A DNA stretch of 64,000 nt. It comes from Roseiarcus sp963829505. Lineage in GTDB: Bacteria > Pseudomonadota > Alphaproteobacteria > Rhizobiales > Beijerinckiaceae. A model generated the notes under the pieces. The model searched no databases and had not been told where the DNA came from. It saw nothing but the letters and a program-made list of their open reading frames with translations. Where the stretch lies: contig CAWHIL010000006.1 of NCBI GenBank assembly GCA_963829505.1, forward strand, positions 1-64,000, written 5' to 3'. The position numbers and the translations under genes were made by a program. Positions 53,074-62,053 of this stretch are shown here, piece by piece; the first letter of the stretch is position 1, and every line of letters starts with the position of its first letter.

Positions 53074-54516
53074 ATGTCAACTCTTCGCACCCGCTTGATG
53101 AACGACGCCGGGAACGTCGTGACGCTCTACGCGCTGCTCGCTCCGATGCTGATCTTCGCCTCGGGCGCGGCGATCGACTACGGCCACGCGGCGCAGATTC
53201 AGTCGAAACTGAACGCAGCCGCCGACGCCGCCGCTCTCGCGGCGCTGACCCCCGCCATGCTGCAGCAGACCAACGCGACCGCCCAGACGGCGGCCCAGAA
53301 CATGTTTATGGGCATCGCCGACAGCGTGTCCGGCATCAGCGGAACCTCGGTCAACGCCGCGGTGACCAATGGATCGAGCGCGCTCGTCCGCAACGTCACT
53401 TTGACCTACTCGACGTCGGTCACGACCCTCTTCGGCGCTGTCCTCGGCATGAGCACGCTGCAGATGACGGGCAGCTCGCAGGCGAGCGCGACCATTCCGC
53501 CCAACATCGATTTCTACGTCCTCCTCGACAATTCACCCTCGATGTCGCTGCCGGCGACTTCGGCGGGGATCACCCAGATGCAGAACCTCACGAGCAAGCA
53601 GGGCGGTTGCGCCTTCGCCTGCCATCAGGCGAGCACCAACAACGGCGACACGGCCGGCAACCCCTGCACGGACGGCACGGCGCCGAACCAGAGCGGCAAC
53701 CTCTATTGCGACACGACGCATCATGGCGCCCAGATCGACGACTTCGCGCTGGCGCGCCAGAACGCCATCACGCTGAGACTCGACGAACTCGAAAGCGGCG
53801 TGACGACGCTCCTGCAAACGGCCTCCACGACCGCGACGTCGTCGCAATTCTCGACGCCGCCGAACTATCGCTTCGCGATCTATTCGATGGATTCGCTCTG
53901 GCAGATCGGCCTGACGCAGCTCATGTCGCTGACCTCGAGCTACACCGCCCAATGGTCGACGGCCTCCGCCAGCTTCGGCGTGATGGAGATGTATTCGAAC
54001 AACAACGACTGCGCCAACACGGCGTGCTCGTCGAGCACCACCTCGCCGGGGGGCGACGTTGCGACGAGCTACGACGATTCCCTCGGCAAGCTCAGCCTGT
54101 CGACCTACATTCCCAACCCCGGGGCCGGGTCGAACCAGCAGGGCGACACGCCGCAGAAGGTCCTGTTCATCGTCACCGACGGGGTCGAGGATGAAGAGCA
54201 TAGCGGCTCGCGCATCCAGGAGGCCATGAACGACCTCGGCAACGCGCCGGGGGGAACCGCGCTCGGGACCAACTGGTGCACGACCATCAAGACCCGCGGG
54301 ATCAAGATCGCCATCCTTTACACCGAATACCTGCCGGTCCCGGCCAACAGCTGGTACGAAACTTACATCGCGCCGGTCCAGTCGGACATCGGACCGGCGT
54401 TGCAGGCCTGCGCCTCGCCGGGCCTCTTCTACGACGCGGCGATCGGCTCGGACCTCGGCGCGGCGCTCGCGGCTCTGTTCCAGGCGGTGACGCAGCCGGG
54501 GCACCTTACCCAATAG
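53074..54516 (+). CDS. TadG-like pilus-assembly protein with vWFA domain
   Basis: A 480-residue protein with an N-terminal pilin-like helix (NVVTLYALLAPMLIFASGAA, residues ~14-33) and TadE/TadG start, then a von Willebrand-type domain with the MIDAS-like DxSxS in FYVLLDNSPSMSLPA near residue 150. The domain contains a cysteine-containing insert (KQGGCAFACHQAS, GTAPNQSGNLYCDTTH) and the late VLFIVTDGVEDEE. It is expected to be anchored in the inner membrane with the rest in the periplasm or outside. Divergent from the SAM hydrolase gene. Confidence 0.85.
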   Translation: MSTLRTRLMNDAGNVVTLYALLAPMLIFASGAAIDYGHAAQIQSKLNAAADAAALAALTPAMLQQTNATAQTAAQNMFMGIADSVSGISGTSVNAAVTNGSSALVRNVTLTYSTSVTTLFGAVLGMSTLQMTGSSQASATIPPNIDFYVLLDNSPSMSLPATSAGITQMQNLTSKQGGCAFACHQASTNNGDTAGNPCTDGTAPNQSGNLYCDTTHHGAQIDDFALARQNAITLRLDELESGVTTLLQTASTTATSSQFSTPPNYRFAIYSMDSLWQIGLTQLMSLTSSYTAQWSTASASFGVMEMYSNNNDCANTACSSSTTSPGGDVATSYDDSLGKLSLSTYIPNPGAGSNQQGDTPQKVLFIVTDGVEDEEHSGSRIQEAMNDLGNAPGGTALGTNWCTTIKTRGIKIAILYTEYLPVPANSWYETYIAPVQSDIGPALQACASPGLFYDAAIGSDLGAALAALFQAVTQPGHLTQ

Positions 54517-54674
54517 CCGCCGAGCCAGTTCGTCCTCGAGCGACAGAGCCGTGTTGGCGGGCGACCCCCGGATCAGCCGCCCCGCAAGCGAGCGATCGAC
54601 AGGAGCGATGAGGCGGACGGCGCAATCTCCTTCCGGCAAAGGCCCCTCCCGGCGCCTTGGCGCGGAGGATCAGG

Positions 54675-55304
54675 TCAGCATCCGTCCGGACTTGGCCCAC
54701 CGATCCCGGAGTTCGACGTGCGCGGGACGCTCAGGCTCGAATCCTGAAGCACCATCGGCGCGACGGTCCCGAACAGGTCGTAGGGCTGAAACGGCAGGGA
54801 CACTGTGCCGAGGATCAGGTAGTAGGGTCCGGCGCCGCCCGCTGCGGTGAGCGCGCTGACGACCTGGGGGTCGAGGGTCACCGACTGCCCGCATGCCGGC
54901 GTCGCGGCGCCGCTGACGGCGTTGGCGTTCGCCCAGTATCCGACGATCGTCGCGGTCGTGCCGGATGCGACCGTCACCTTCACCTGCGCGACGACGACCA
55001 GCGCCGTCTCGGTCGGATCGAACGGATAGAGGATCAGTTCCGGATAGGTGAGGATCTGGGCCATTCCCGCCGACGTGATCGTGGCCTGGCTCGTGTCGCC
55101 CGCCTGGGCAACGAGGTTGGCGACCGTCGCCGCGGCGAGCGACACTTTGCGCTGCACCCGGTAGATCTGCCCGCCGTAGACGACGAGCGCGATGATGAGG
55201 AGGGCGACTGGCAGGATGATCGCGAACTCGACCGCCGCAAGGCCGGCCGCGTCGCCCGCGAAGCGGCGAACGCAAGCGCGGGGAAAACGTTGGGCGTCGC
55301 TCAC
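54675..55304 (-). CDS. TadE-family pseudopilin-like protein
   Basis: About 209 residues from a GTG at 55304 that overlaps the upstream gene's stop (GTGA). A short basic segment precedes the single TM AAVEFAIILPVALLIIALVV, the TadE signature with the conserved E. The remainder is periplasmic and has one cysteine pair region (ATPACGQ...PSPDGC). It forms an operon with the next TadE-like gene. Confidence 0.85.
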   Translation of the reverse strand: MSDAQRFPRACVRRFAGDAAGLAAVEFAIILPVALLIIALVVYGGQIYRVQRKVSLAAATVANLVAQAGDTSQATITSAGMAQILTYPELILYPFDPTETALVVVAQVKVTVASGTTATIVGYWANANAVSGAATPACGQSVTLDPQVVSALTAAGGAGPYYLILGTVSLPFQPYDLFGTVAPMVLQDSSLSVPRTSNSGIGGPSPDGC

Positions 55305-55861
55305 AGCGGCTCGATCCGGAAGACCTGGGTCGAAGCCAGCAGCAGCGCGTTGTTTCCCAGGTTGGCGAAGTTGAGGCCGAGCGGCCCGCCGAAGACCGGC
55401 CACGGATAGAGCACGACGAGCAGCATGTCCTGGCCGGGAAGACCGGCGCCGACGCCGACATCGACGGGCGGCGCGCCCTGAAGCTGACCGCTGGCGTTGA
55501 AGGTCGGCAGCAGCGCCGCGAGATTGGTCGTGCCCGGCGGCAGCGGCTCGAGCTCGACGGTCACGCTCCCGCAGGTGAAGAGCGTCGTCAGCTGGGTGCA
55601 GATCTCGGTCTCGAACTGGGCGGCGCTCAACCCCGACGTCTGGTTGGTGAGGACGATCCGGGCGGCCTGTTCGACGGCCGATTCGAAGAACGCCTCGACG
55701 AGAAAGATCGACGCGGCCTGGAGCGTCGCGAGCGCAATGGCGATCACGAGCGGCGCGAGGATGGCGAACTCGATCGCCGCCGTGGCGGCTATGTCGCCGA
55801 GAACGTCTGGACGGCAGACGATCCTCAGGGGACGCGGCAAGGGAGGGCCTCTCTCGGGCAT
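55301..55861 (-). CDS. TadE-family pseudopilin-like protein
   Basis: About 186 residues from the ATG at 55861. The TM segment AAIEFAILAPLVIAIALATL carries the TadE glutamate; a cysteine pair lies in FETEICTQLTTLFTCGSVTV. With the downstream TadE and the TadG gene on the other strand this gives a small Tad set without the ATPase (TadA) or platform proteins. The long upstream frame to 56401 is not coding. Confidence 0.85.
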   Translation of the reverse strand: MPERGPPLPRPLRIVCRPDVLGDIAATAAIEFAILAPLVIAIALATLQAASIFLVEAFFESAVEQAARIVLTNQTSGLSAAQFETEICTQLTTLFTCGSVTVELEPLPPGTTNLAALLPTFNASGQLQGAPPVDVGVGAGLPGQDMLLVVLYPWPVFGGPLGLNFANLGNNALLLASTQVFRIEPL

Positions 55862-55959
55862 GGGTTCGTCAGATCGAGGACGAGTTTTAGCCTCGGCCGG
55901 TATCGGCGGGGATAATGCGCGCCGTCGCATTCGACGGGTCGCCTCCGGCCGTCGGACCC

Positions 55960-56358
55960 TCAGAGCGTATCCCAGTCGCGCTCGGCGGCGATGGCTGAGA
56001 TCTTCTCGTCGATGCGGTCGAGCCTGGAAGGCGAGCCGACGATCTCGATGGCGAACCAGTCCTCCGACCGGCGCACGACGCGCCCTTCGATTCGACCGAG
56101 CTTCTCGAGGTAGGCGATCACCCGCTCGCCGAGCGATCCGACCGGAACGCCCTCGATCGCCACGCCGATCCGCGACACGTTGCGCGTGACGCAAGGGTAT
56201 TCGCATCCGTCCTGCAGCATGTAGCGCCCCCGAAGGGCGAGCTGCAGTCGTGCATGCCGTCGGCGCTCGGGCGCAGGATCCGGAAAGGACTCGCGCATTT
56301 GACGAGCTTCTGCCGCGAACGAGTTGGCGAGGGTGGCGGTTGAAGTCACGATCGGCAT
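55960..56358 (-). CDS. PilZ domain protein
   Basis: A 132-residue protein whose PilZ motif is ERRRHARLQLALRGRYML followed by CVTRNVSRIGVAIEG, matching RxxxR and (D/N)xSxxG. It is expected to bind cyclic di-GMP. It lies next to the TadE genes, so a role in surface attachment control is plausible but only by position. Confidence 0.88.
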   Translation of the reverse strand: MPIVTSTATLANSFAAEARQMRESFPDPAPERRRHARLQLALRGRYMLQDGCEYPCVTRNVSRIGVAIEGVPVGSLGERVIAYLEKLGRIEGRVVRRSEDWFAIEIVGSPSRLDRIDEKISAIAAERDWDTL

Positions 56359-56707
56359 CCGGGAAGGCCTGACTGACGTGAGCGTCCGGTTGGGACATCA
56401 TGTCGCAGATTCGGGATCCAGCATCGCCGAGCGATGCTAAGAGAGCCTTGCGAAGCGCGACAATTCTCGCGGGGCCGCGGCTCGTCGACGTGCGGCTCCG
56501 GAACGTCGGTCCGCCGTTGAGCCCGGCCCTTCCGGAAGCGTGCGCGCCAGCGCCGTCCCGTCGCTCGCGGCGTGGTCGTGTTCGCCCCGGAGTTCTCCCG
56601 CTCAGGCGATTTGCCTGTCAAAGTCATCATCGGGTCAACAAGCTGACGCATGATCGGCAATCGCCGGGCGAGGCGGAGACTTCGTTCGGACGAGGGAGGA
56701 TGCGTCG
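56359..56707. other. Gene-free stretch
   Basis: Open frames on both strands here are short, arginine-rich and without start signals. No RNA gene or clear repeat is seen. It holds the promoters of the divergent PilZ and cupin genes. Confidence 0.45.
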
Positions 56708-57070
56708 ATGCAGAAGCACGAGACGGAGCATCGCAGTTTCGGCAGGCCGGACGAACAACGAGCCTTCCCGCACGGCCGGGCGGAAATTCTCAAAGTCGGC
56801 GGCGGCGAGGTCGGTCGCTACCTGTTCGAGCCTGGCTGGCGCTGGTCCAACGACATCAAACCGATCGCCAAGACCGAAAGCTGCCACGCGCCGCATTTCC
56901 AGTACCATGTCAGCGGGCGGCTCGCGATCCGCATGGATGACGGGACGGAATTCGTCGCCGGCCCTGGCGACATCACGTCGCTGCCGAGCGGCCACGACGC
57001 CTGGGTCGTCGGCGACGAGCCTGCCGTCGTCGTCGACTGGTTCGGCGCCAGCAACTACGCGAAGCGATAG
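56708..57070 (+). CDS. Cupin domain protein
   Basis: A 120-residue beta-barrel protein with an AFPHGRAEILKVGGGEVGRY beginning and the cupin motif HAPHFQYHVSGRLAIRMDDG followed by PGDITSLPSGHDAWVVGDEP. Metal-ligand histidines are visible. It is a small single-domain cupin of unknown substrate. ATG at 56708 after GAGGATGCGTCG. Confidence 0.85.
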   Translation: MQKHETEHRSFGRPDEQRAFPHGRAEILKVGGGEVGRYLFEPGWRWSNDIKPIAKTESCHAPHFQYHVSGRLAIRMDDGTEFVAGPGDITSLPSGHDAWVVGDEPAVVVDWFGASNYAKR

Positions 57071-57106
57071 GGCGCGTCGCCGGGCGCCATTCCGCCGAAA
57101 CGGCCC

Positions 57107-57640
57107 TCACTTGATCAGCGCGACCGCCTCGCGGAAGCGCGGGTTGTCGGCGCCGCCGAGCCATTCGAAGACGACCATCTCGGTCGTGACGATCTCGACG
57201 CCGCTCCGCTCCATGCGGCGAAGCGCGGTTTCCTTGCTCTCGGCGCGGCGCGAGCCGACCGCGTCGCCGACGACATAGACGCCACGGCCCCTCGCAACGA
57301 GGCCGAGCGCCGTCTGGAGCACGCAGACATGCGCCTCGGCCCCGGCCAGGATCAGCGCGTTACCTTGCGGGAGCCGCTCGTAGAGACCTGGCGTGCGGAT
57401 GGCGTCGAAGGTCATTTTGGAATGGACGCGCGCCTCGTCTGCTTCGAGTTCCGACACGGTCGGCCCGAGCCCCTTCGGGTTCTGCTCGGTGATGAGCCTC
57501 GGCACGGACAGGAGCGCCGCCGCCTGCGACAGGCGGCGCGCGTTGGCCACGACGTCGGCGCCCCCCTCGATGGCGGGAACGAGGCGCGCCTGAAGGTCGA
57601 TCACGATCAGCGTCGAGGTCGTCGCTTCGATGATCGGCAT
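57107..57640 (-). CDS. Isochorismatase-family cysteine hydrolase
   Basis: A 177-residue hydrolase with catalytic triad D15 (LIVIDLQ), K75 (VHSKMTF) and C106 (AEAHVCVLQTALGL). The ATG at 57640 has the strong AGGAGG ribosome site and decides the start. This group often cleaves C-N bonds in small amides; ester or hydantoin-like substrates are possible. Not clearly a real isochorismatase. Confidence 0.88.
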   Translation of the reverse strand: MPIIEATTSTLIVIDLQARLVPAIEGGADVVANARRLSQAAALLSVPRLITEQNPKGLGPTVSELEADEARVHSKMTFDAIRTPGLYERLPQGNALILAGAEAHVCVLQTALGLVARGRGVYVVGDAVGSRRAESKETALRRMERSGVEIVTTEMVVFEWLGGADNPRFREAVALIK

Positions 57641-57940
57641 TATGAGCCTCCTGCTCCGCTCCGATTTCGACAATAGCTCGCGTTCGCCAGCCTTCCAGCC
57701 CCGTCGAATCGACGGCCAGACAACTTGCTGTTGTCATTTGCTCCTCTTGGGTTGTGCTGGCGGCCGTGAGGTTCACCATTTTGTATTAACAGCGTCATCT
57801 TTCCCTTGACGTAGCGGATTTTGCAGCGCTCTTCTGCGAATTGAAATTCCACGAGCCGAAGCCGCTGCTTGTTCCGCGGCGGCAGAGCCGGGACTGAGGG
57901 GAGCGGGCCATTGTACGGCTGCGCCCGTCTGGCAGGCCGA
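57641..57940. other. Intergenic region between divergent genes
   Basis: This 300-base stretch separates the isochorismatase-like gene from the outer-membrane-type gene and must carry both promoters. A TTGACG box lies near 57810 on the plus strand, but no well-spaced -10 is seen. No coding frame is convincing. Confidence 0.4.
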
Positions 57941-58720
57941 ATGCGAAGCGCGATATGCGCCGCAGCCGCGATCGCGCTCGCGCCGCAGCCCGCCGCGGCC
58001 GGCGCCTGGACCGAGCCTCAGGGCGACGGCCAGCTCATCCTGACGCTCTTTGGCTGGACCGGCGACGGCTCGCCCTGGGGAGGCAAGCCAGGCGTCACGC
58101 AGCGCCGCGCCGACCTGCAAGGCTATGTCGAGTACGGGATCACCGACGACGTCACCGTCTTCGGCCAGATGGCGATCGAGCGCTATGAGCTGAGCCCGCC
58201 GCAAGCGAGCTCCTACACGGGCCTCGACTATTCGGACGCAGGCTTGCGGGCGAAGCTGTGGACGAGCGGCCAGTGGGTCTTTTCAGGCGAAATGACGGTA
58301 TTCGCCCCTGGCGCGACGAATGCGCGCTCGCCGGCTCAGGCCGGCAACACGGGGCCGGCGGCCGAAGCGCGCGGGCTGGCGGGTTATAGCTTCACGCTCG
58401 GGGGCGTGCCCGGTTTCGCCAACCTCGAACTCGCCTACCGCGTCCGCACCGAGGGACCGCCCGACGAATGGCATCTCGACGCGACAATCGGCCTGAAGCC
58501 GTGGCCAGGCTGGATCCTGATGCTGCAGGACTACACGACCGTCTCGGCGCCGGCGACCGACCCTGCTTTTCCCGCCTGGAAGCAGAATGTCCCGCAGGCG
58601 AGCCTCGTCTTTCCGGTATGGGACCGCTGGCAGCTCCAGATCGGCTATTTCCAGTCCCTGCTTGCGGTGAAGACCAACACCCAGCGCGGCGCCGCAATCG
58701 CGCTGTGGCGGACGTTCTGA
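57941..58720 (+). CDS. Putative outer-membrane beta-barrel protein (XagA-like)
   Basis: A 259-residue protein from the ATG at 57941 with a signal peptide (AICAAAAIALAPQPAAAGAW) and a GAWTEPQGDGQLILTLFGW beginning. Many alternating-hydrophobic strands follow (DVTVFGQMAIERYEL, AGYSFTLGGVPGF, LELAYRVRT) and the sequence ends in phenylalanine (IALWRTF), as in outer-membrane barrels. The pattern resembles the XagA family of uncharacterised export-related proteins. Substrate unknown. Confidence 0.65.
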   Translation: MRSAICAAAAIALAPQPAAAGAWTEPQGDGQLILTLFGWTGDGSPWGGKPGVTQRRADLQGYVEYGITDDVTVFGQMAIERYELSPPQASSYTGLDYSDAGLRAKLWTSGQWVFSGEMTVFAPGATNARSPAQAGNTGPAAEARGLAGYSFTLGGVPGFANLELAYRVRTEGPPDEWHLDATIGLKPWPGWILMLQDYTTVSAPATDPAFPAWKQNVPQASLVFPVWDRWQLQIGYFQSLLAVKTNTQRGAAIALWRTF

Positions 58721-58742
58721 ACGCCGGTCCCAGGACCCGCAG

Positions 58743-59915
58743 TCACCCCGACTTCGAGAACAACTCCCGGCCGATCAGCATGCGGCGGATCTCGCTCGTG
58801 CCGGCGCCGATCTCGTAGAGCTTGGCGTCGCGCAGGAGGCGCCCAAGGGGAAACTCGTTGGTGTAGCCATTGCCGCCGAGAATCTGGATGGCTTCGAGGG
58901 CCACCTCGGTGGCCCGCTCGGCCGCGTAGAGGATCGCGCCGGCCGAATCCTCGCGCGTCGTCTCGCCGCGGTCGCACGCCTTGGCGACCGCGTATACGTA
59001 GGCGCGCGAGGCGTTCAGCGCCACATACATGTCGGCGAGCTTGCCCTGGATGAGCTGGAACGATCCGATCGGCTGGCCGAACTGCTTGCGGTCGTGGACA
59101 TAGGGCAGCGCGACGTCGAGCGCCGCCGCCATGAGGCCGAGCGGCCCGGCGGAAAGCACGACGCGCTCGTAATCGAGGCCGCTCATCAGCACGTTGACGC
59201 CCTTGCCGACGGCGCCGAGCACGTTCTCCTCCGCGACCTCGCAGTCGGTGAAGACGAGTTCGGACGTGTCGGAGCCGCGCATGCCGAGCTTGTCGAGCTT
59301 GACCCCGTGCGAGAAGCCCTTGGCGCCCTTTTCGACGAGAAAGGCGGTGATGCCGCGCGCGCCGGCCGCCGGGTCGGTCTTGGCGTAGACGATCAGCGTC
59401 TCGGCGACCGGTCCGTTGGTGATCCACATCTTCGCGCCATTGAGGACGTAGCGGTCGCCCTTCTTGTCGGCCCGCGTCGTCATCGAGACGACGTCGGAGC
59501 CGGCGTTCGGCTCGGACATGGCGAGCGCCCCGACATGCTCGCCGGAAATGAGCTTCGGCAGATAGCGCCGCTTCTGCGCCTCGCTGCCGTTGCGCACGAT
59601 CTGGTTGACGCAGAGGTTCGAATGCGCCCCGTAGGAGAGGCCGACCGAACCGCTGGCGCGCGACACTTCCTCCATCGCCACGCAATGCTCGAGATAGCCG
59701 AGACCGAGGCCGCCATACTCTTCCGGCGCGGTGATCCCGTGCAGGCCGAGCGCCCCCATCTTCGGCCAGAGGTCGCGGGGGAAGAGGTTGTCGCGGTCGA
59801 TCGCCGCGGCGCGCGGCGCGATCTCCTTCTCCGCGAAGCGGCGCGCGCCGTCGCGGATCATGTCGGCGCTCTCGCCAAGCGCGAAGTCGAACGGTCGTGG
59901 GGCGTTGGGGATCAT
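58743..59915 (-). CDS. ivd: Isovaleryl-CoA dehydrogenase (acyl-CoA dehydrogenase)
   Basis: A 390-residue FAD enzyme. N-terminal part FPRDLWPKMGALGLHGITAP; FAD motifs LAMSEPNAGSDVVSMTTRAD and YVLNGAKMWITNGPVAETLI; catalytic-loop SGLDYERVVLSAGPLG with the glutamate that is typical of isovaleryl-CoA dehydrogenase; and QILGGNGYTNEFPLGRLLRD at the C-terminus. It oxidises isovaleryl-CoA in leucine breakdown. ATG at 59915 gives the normal start. Confidence 0.93.
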   Translation of the reverse strand: MIPNAPRPFDFALGESADMIRDGARRFAEKEIAPRAAAIDRDNLFPRDLWPKMGALGLHGITAPEEYGGLGLGYLEHCVAMEEVSRASGSVGLSYGAHSNLCVNQIVRNGSEAQKRRYLPKLISGEHVGALAMSEPNAGSDVVSMTTRADKKGDRYVLNGAKMWITNGPVAETLIVYAKTDPAAGARGITAFLVEKGAKGFSHGVKLDKLGMRGSDTSELVFTDCEVAEENVLGAVGKGVNVLMSGLDYERVVLSAGPLGLMAAALDVALPYVHDRKQFGQPIGSFQLIQGKLADMYVALNASRAYVYAVAKACDRGETTREDSAGAILYAAERATEVALEAIQILGGNGYTNEFPLGRLLRDAKLYEIGAGTSEIRRMLIGRELFSKSG

Positions 59916-60010
59916 GGGCGCTTCAGGCTTCGAATTGATGCTTTCGCGCGGGAGATTGGGCGCGAACCCGCGAGAAGTCCATATCCGCTTCCGGTCGAGA
60001 GGCGGACCGC

Positions 60011-60445
60011 TCAGACCCACTGCGAGAGTTCGATCGTCACGCCCTCGGGTCCTTCGAGGAAGACGAGTTTTCTCGCGTGAAAGTCGAGAATATCGTTGCG
60101 CGTACGGACGCCTAGTCCCTTCAGCCGCGCGACCTCCGCCGCGAGGTCGTCGACCGCGAAGCAGACATGGTTCAGGCCGATCTTGTCGAGATCGTGGATC
60201 AGCGGATCCGGCAGCGGGTCCGGACGGCGATAGCGCAGGAGCTGGACCTCGGTGCGCGGCGACACGTTGTCGAGCACCAGCGTCACATGATCCGCCTCGA
60301 TGCCGGGAACCCCCATGTAGCTCGAAAACGGCTCGCCCGAGATCACGACCGCCATCGCCTGCGTGAAGCCGAGCGCCGCAAAGAACGCCTTCGCCGAGTC
60401 GAGGTCGCGCACGACGATCGTCACATGGTCGAAGCGCTTCAGCAT
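60011..60445 (-). CDS. VOC family (glyoxalase-fold) protein
   Basis: A 144-residue two-module vicinal-oxygen-chelate protein: MLKRFDHVTIVVRDLDSAKA, then GLNHVCFAVDDLAAEVARLK and LEGPEGVTIELSQWV. Metal ligands H7, E and H-like positions are present. Substrate unknown. It is upstream of ivd in the same direction and probably co-transcribed. Confidence 0.88.
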   Translation of the reverse strand: MLKRFDHVTIVVRDLDSAKAFFAALGFTQAMAVVISGEPFSSYMGVPGIEADHVTLVLDNVSPRTEVQLLRYRRPDPLPDPLIHDLDKIGLNHVCFAVDDLAAEVARLKGLGVRTRNDILDFHARKLVFLEGPEGVTIELSQWV

Positions 60446-60534
60446 GGCCTGACCTCCGCGAGACTATGGCGTCGATGAGGCTATCAAGCTCAAGGAGACC
60501 CAGCAAACTCGAGCAACGCCGGCGCCGCCCGCGC

Positions 60535-61131
60535 TCAACCCCGCGAGGCCGCCCAGTCGAGGCCCTGCTCCAGCCGGTCGGCGCCCCAGAAGAGCTCGCC
60601 GTCGCCGGCGATGAGGCTCGGCGCGCCGAAGATCCCGAGATCGAGCGCGCGGGCGCATTCGGCCTTGAGGCTCGCCTTGTTGGCGTCGCTTTCTGCCCGG
60701 GCGAGCGTCGCCGCGGCGTCGAGGCGCAACCCTTCGAGAAGGCCCATGATCGTCGCGCGATCGGCGATCGGGCGCCCCTCGCCGAACTCGGCGGCGTAGG
60801 TTCTGCGGCTGAACTCCGCCCGCGCCTCGCCGTCGAGCGCCAGCGCGACGCGCGCGGCAAGGAGGCTATTCTGCGGGAACGGGTCCGGCCGGCTGAGTGG
60901 GAGGCCGTGAGCGGCGCATGTTCGCTCGAGGTCGCGCCACATGTAGCGGCCCTTGGCGGGGTAGATGTTGAACGGCGAATCGCGCCAGCCCTGGGCGGCG
61001 AAGATCGGCCCGAGGAGGAATGGCCGCCACACGACCTCGACGCCGCGCGCGGCCGCCAGGCCGGCGACGCGCATGGCGGCCGGATAGGAATAGGTGCTCG
61101 CGAACTCGTACCAGAATTCCGCTTGAGCCAT
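60535..61131 (-). CDS. 2-hydroxychromene-2-carboxylate isomerase-like (DsbA-fold)
   Basis: A 198-residue kappa-class GST/DsbA-like protein from the ATG at 61131: MAQAEFWYEFASTYSYPAAM with the active-site serine region, then WRPFLLGPIFAAQG and GIFGAPSLIAGDGELFWGAD near the end. It isomerises chromene carboxylates in aromatic degradation or acts on related GSH adducts. In operon-like array with the VOC and ivd genes. Confidence 0.9.
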   Translation of the reverse strand: MAQAEFWYEFASTYSYPAAMRVAGLAAARGVEVVWRPFLLGPIFAAQGWRDSPFNIYPAKGRYMWRDLERTCAAHGLPLSRPDPFPQNSLLAARVALALDGEARAEFSRRTYAAEFGEGRPIADRATIMGLLEGLRLDAAATLARAESDANKASLKAECARALDLGIFGAPSLIAGDGELFWGADRLEQGLDWAASRG

Positions 61132-61195
61132 CGCGCCCTCCCCGCCCGTCATGGATCGCATGGCCGCGCGGGACTGGAAAGACGACGTTCGATGC

Positions 61196-61228
61196 AAAAA
61201 AAGCCGCCCCGTCCAGGGACGGGGCGGC
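61196..61228 (-). terminator. Strong intrinsic terminator
   Basis: A perfect 12-base stem (GCCGCCCCGTCC at 61203-61214 with GGACGGGGCGGC at 61217-61228) with a two-base loop is followed on the minus strand by a run of seven T (61196-61202). It would end transcription of the small secreted-protein gene at 61290-61541. Confidence 0.9.
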
Positions 61229-61289
61229 TCGGCGCAAAGGACGCTCGTTGCGAAAAGGACGTCCGGAGTTCGAAATTCGAGAAGCGAAC

Positions 61290-61541
61290 TCAGCTCTTCG
61301 GCGCGTCCGCCGGCGCGGCCGGGGCGGCAGGCGCCATGGACTTCTTCGAGCTGTGCTTCATCTTCTTGTGGCTCTTGTGCTTCATCTTCTTCATGGGCTT
61401 GGCGGGCGCGGAGGCGTCGGCGGCGGGCGCCGCGGCGGCCGGCGCGCCAGCCGGCGCGGTCGTGTCGGTCTGGGCGAAGGCGGCGAGCGGCGAAAGGGCG
61501 AGGGCTGCGCTGAGCGCGACGGCTGCGGCTTTCTTGAACAT
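61290..61541 (-). CDS. Small secreted Lys/His/Met/Ala-rich protein
   Basis: About 83 residues from the ATG at 61541. A signal peptide (MFKKAAAVALSAALALSPLA, cut near AFAQT) is followed by an Ala/Pro-rich stretch and a basic motif PMKKMKHKSHKKMKHSSKKS. Such sequences may bind anions or metals. It ends 62 bases before the strong terminator. Together with the gene at 61671 it makes a pair of similar small exported proteins. Confidence 0.7.
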   Translation of the reverse strand: MFKKAAAVALSAALALSPLAAFAQTDTTAPAGAPAAAAPAADASAPAKPMKKMKHKSHKKMKHSSKKSMAPAAPAAPADAPKS

Positions 61542-61634
61542 GTTCTTTTGGTCCTCTTTCCGTTTTCGGGCGAATCGATCGCCGGAAAGAGGCATGCGTC
61601 TTTTCACATGAATTGACGATGAACGCGGGCGGCA

Positions 61635-61656
61635 GGCCGGGTCGGGCGACCCGGCC
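61635..61656 (-). terminator. Hairpin, possible terminator
   Basis: GGCCGGGTC (61635-61643) pairs perfectly with GACCCGGCC (61648-61656) around a four-base loop. No T-run follows, so termination would be weak or factor-dependent. It lies just downstream of the gene at 61671. Confidence 0.4.
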
Positions 61657-61670
61657 CATTTGAACAGGCG

Positions 61671-61898
61671 TCACATCTGCTTCTGCTCGCCGCCGCTCAT
61701 CGGCTTCATCATCGGCTTGTGCATGGGGTGATGCATCGGCTTGTGCATGGGATGATGCATGGGCTTGGCCATCGGCTTCGCCATCGTCTTGTCGCCCATC
61801 ATCTTGTCGTCCGGCATGGGCGCGGCCGTCTGGGCGAAGGCGGCGGACGAAAGGGCGAACGCGACGACAAGCGTCGCCGCGGCGGCGATCTTCAGCAT
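61671..61898 (-). CDS. Small secreted Met/His/Lys/Pro-rich protein with repeats
   Basis: About 75 residues from the ATG at 61898: a signal peptide (MLKIAAAATLVVAFALSSAA) then short repeats of MAKPM and MHHPMHKPM. The two MHHPMHKP units come from a 24-base tandem duplication at 61713-61760. Methionine- and histidine-rich exported proteins often bind copper or other metals; that role is an inference. Confidence 0.7.
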   Translation of the reverse strand: MLKIAAAATLVVAFALSSAAFAQTAAPMPDDKMMGDKTMAKPMAKPMHHPMHKPMHHPMHKPMMKPMSGGEQKQM

Positions 61899-62053
61899 GG
61901 AATGGATCTCCCTCGAGCCGACATGGGCTCGACGGACGTTCGCGGGCGGCGGGGGGCCCGTTACGGAGCGGCGTAAATTTAATCGCACCCGTGGAAATCA
62001 TCGCCCGCGGGCCGTTTGACGGCGCCCATTGCCGCCCCGTATGACCCCATCTC

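Noticed and set aside
56346..56660. Minus frame before the cupin gene
   Set aside because: Arginine-rich, no start signal, overlaps the PilZ start region.
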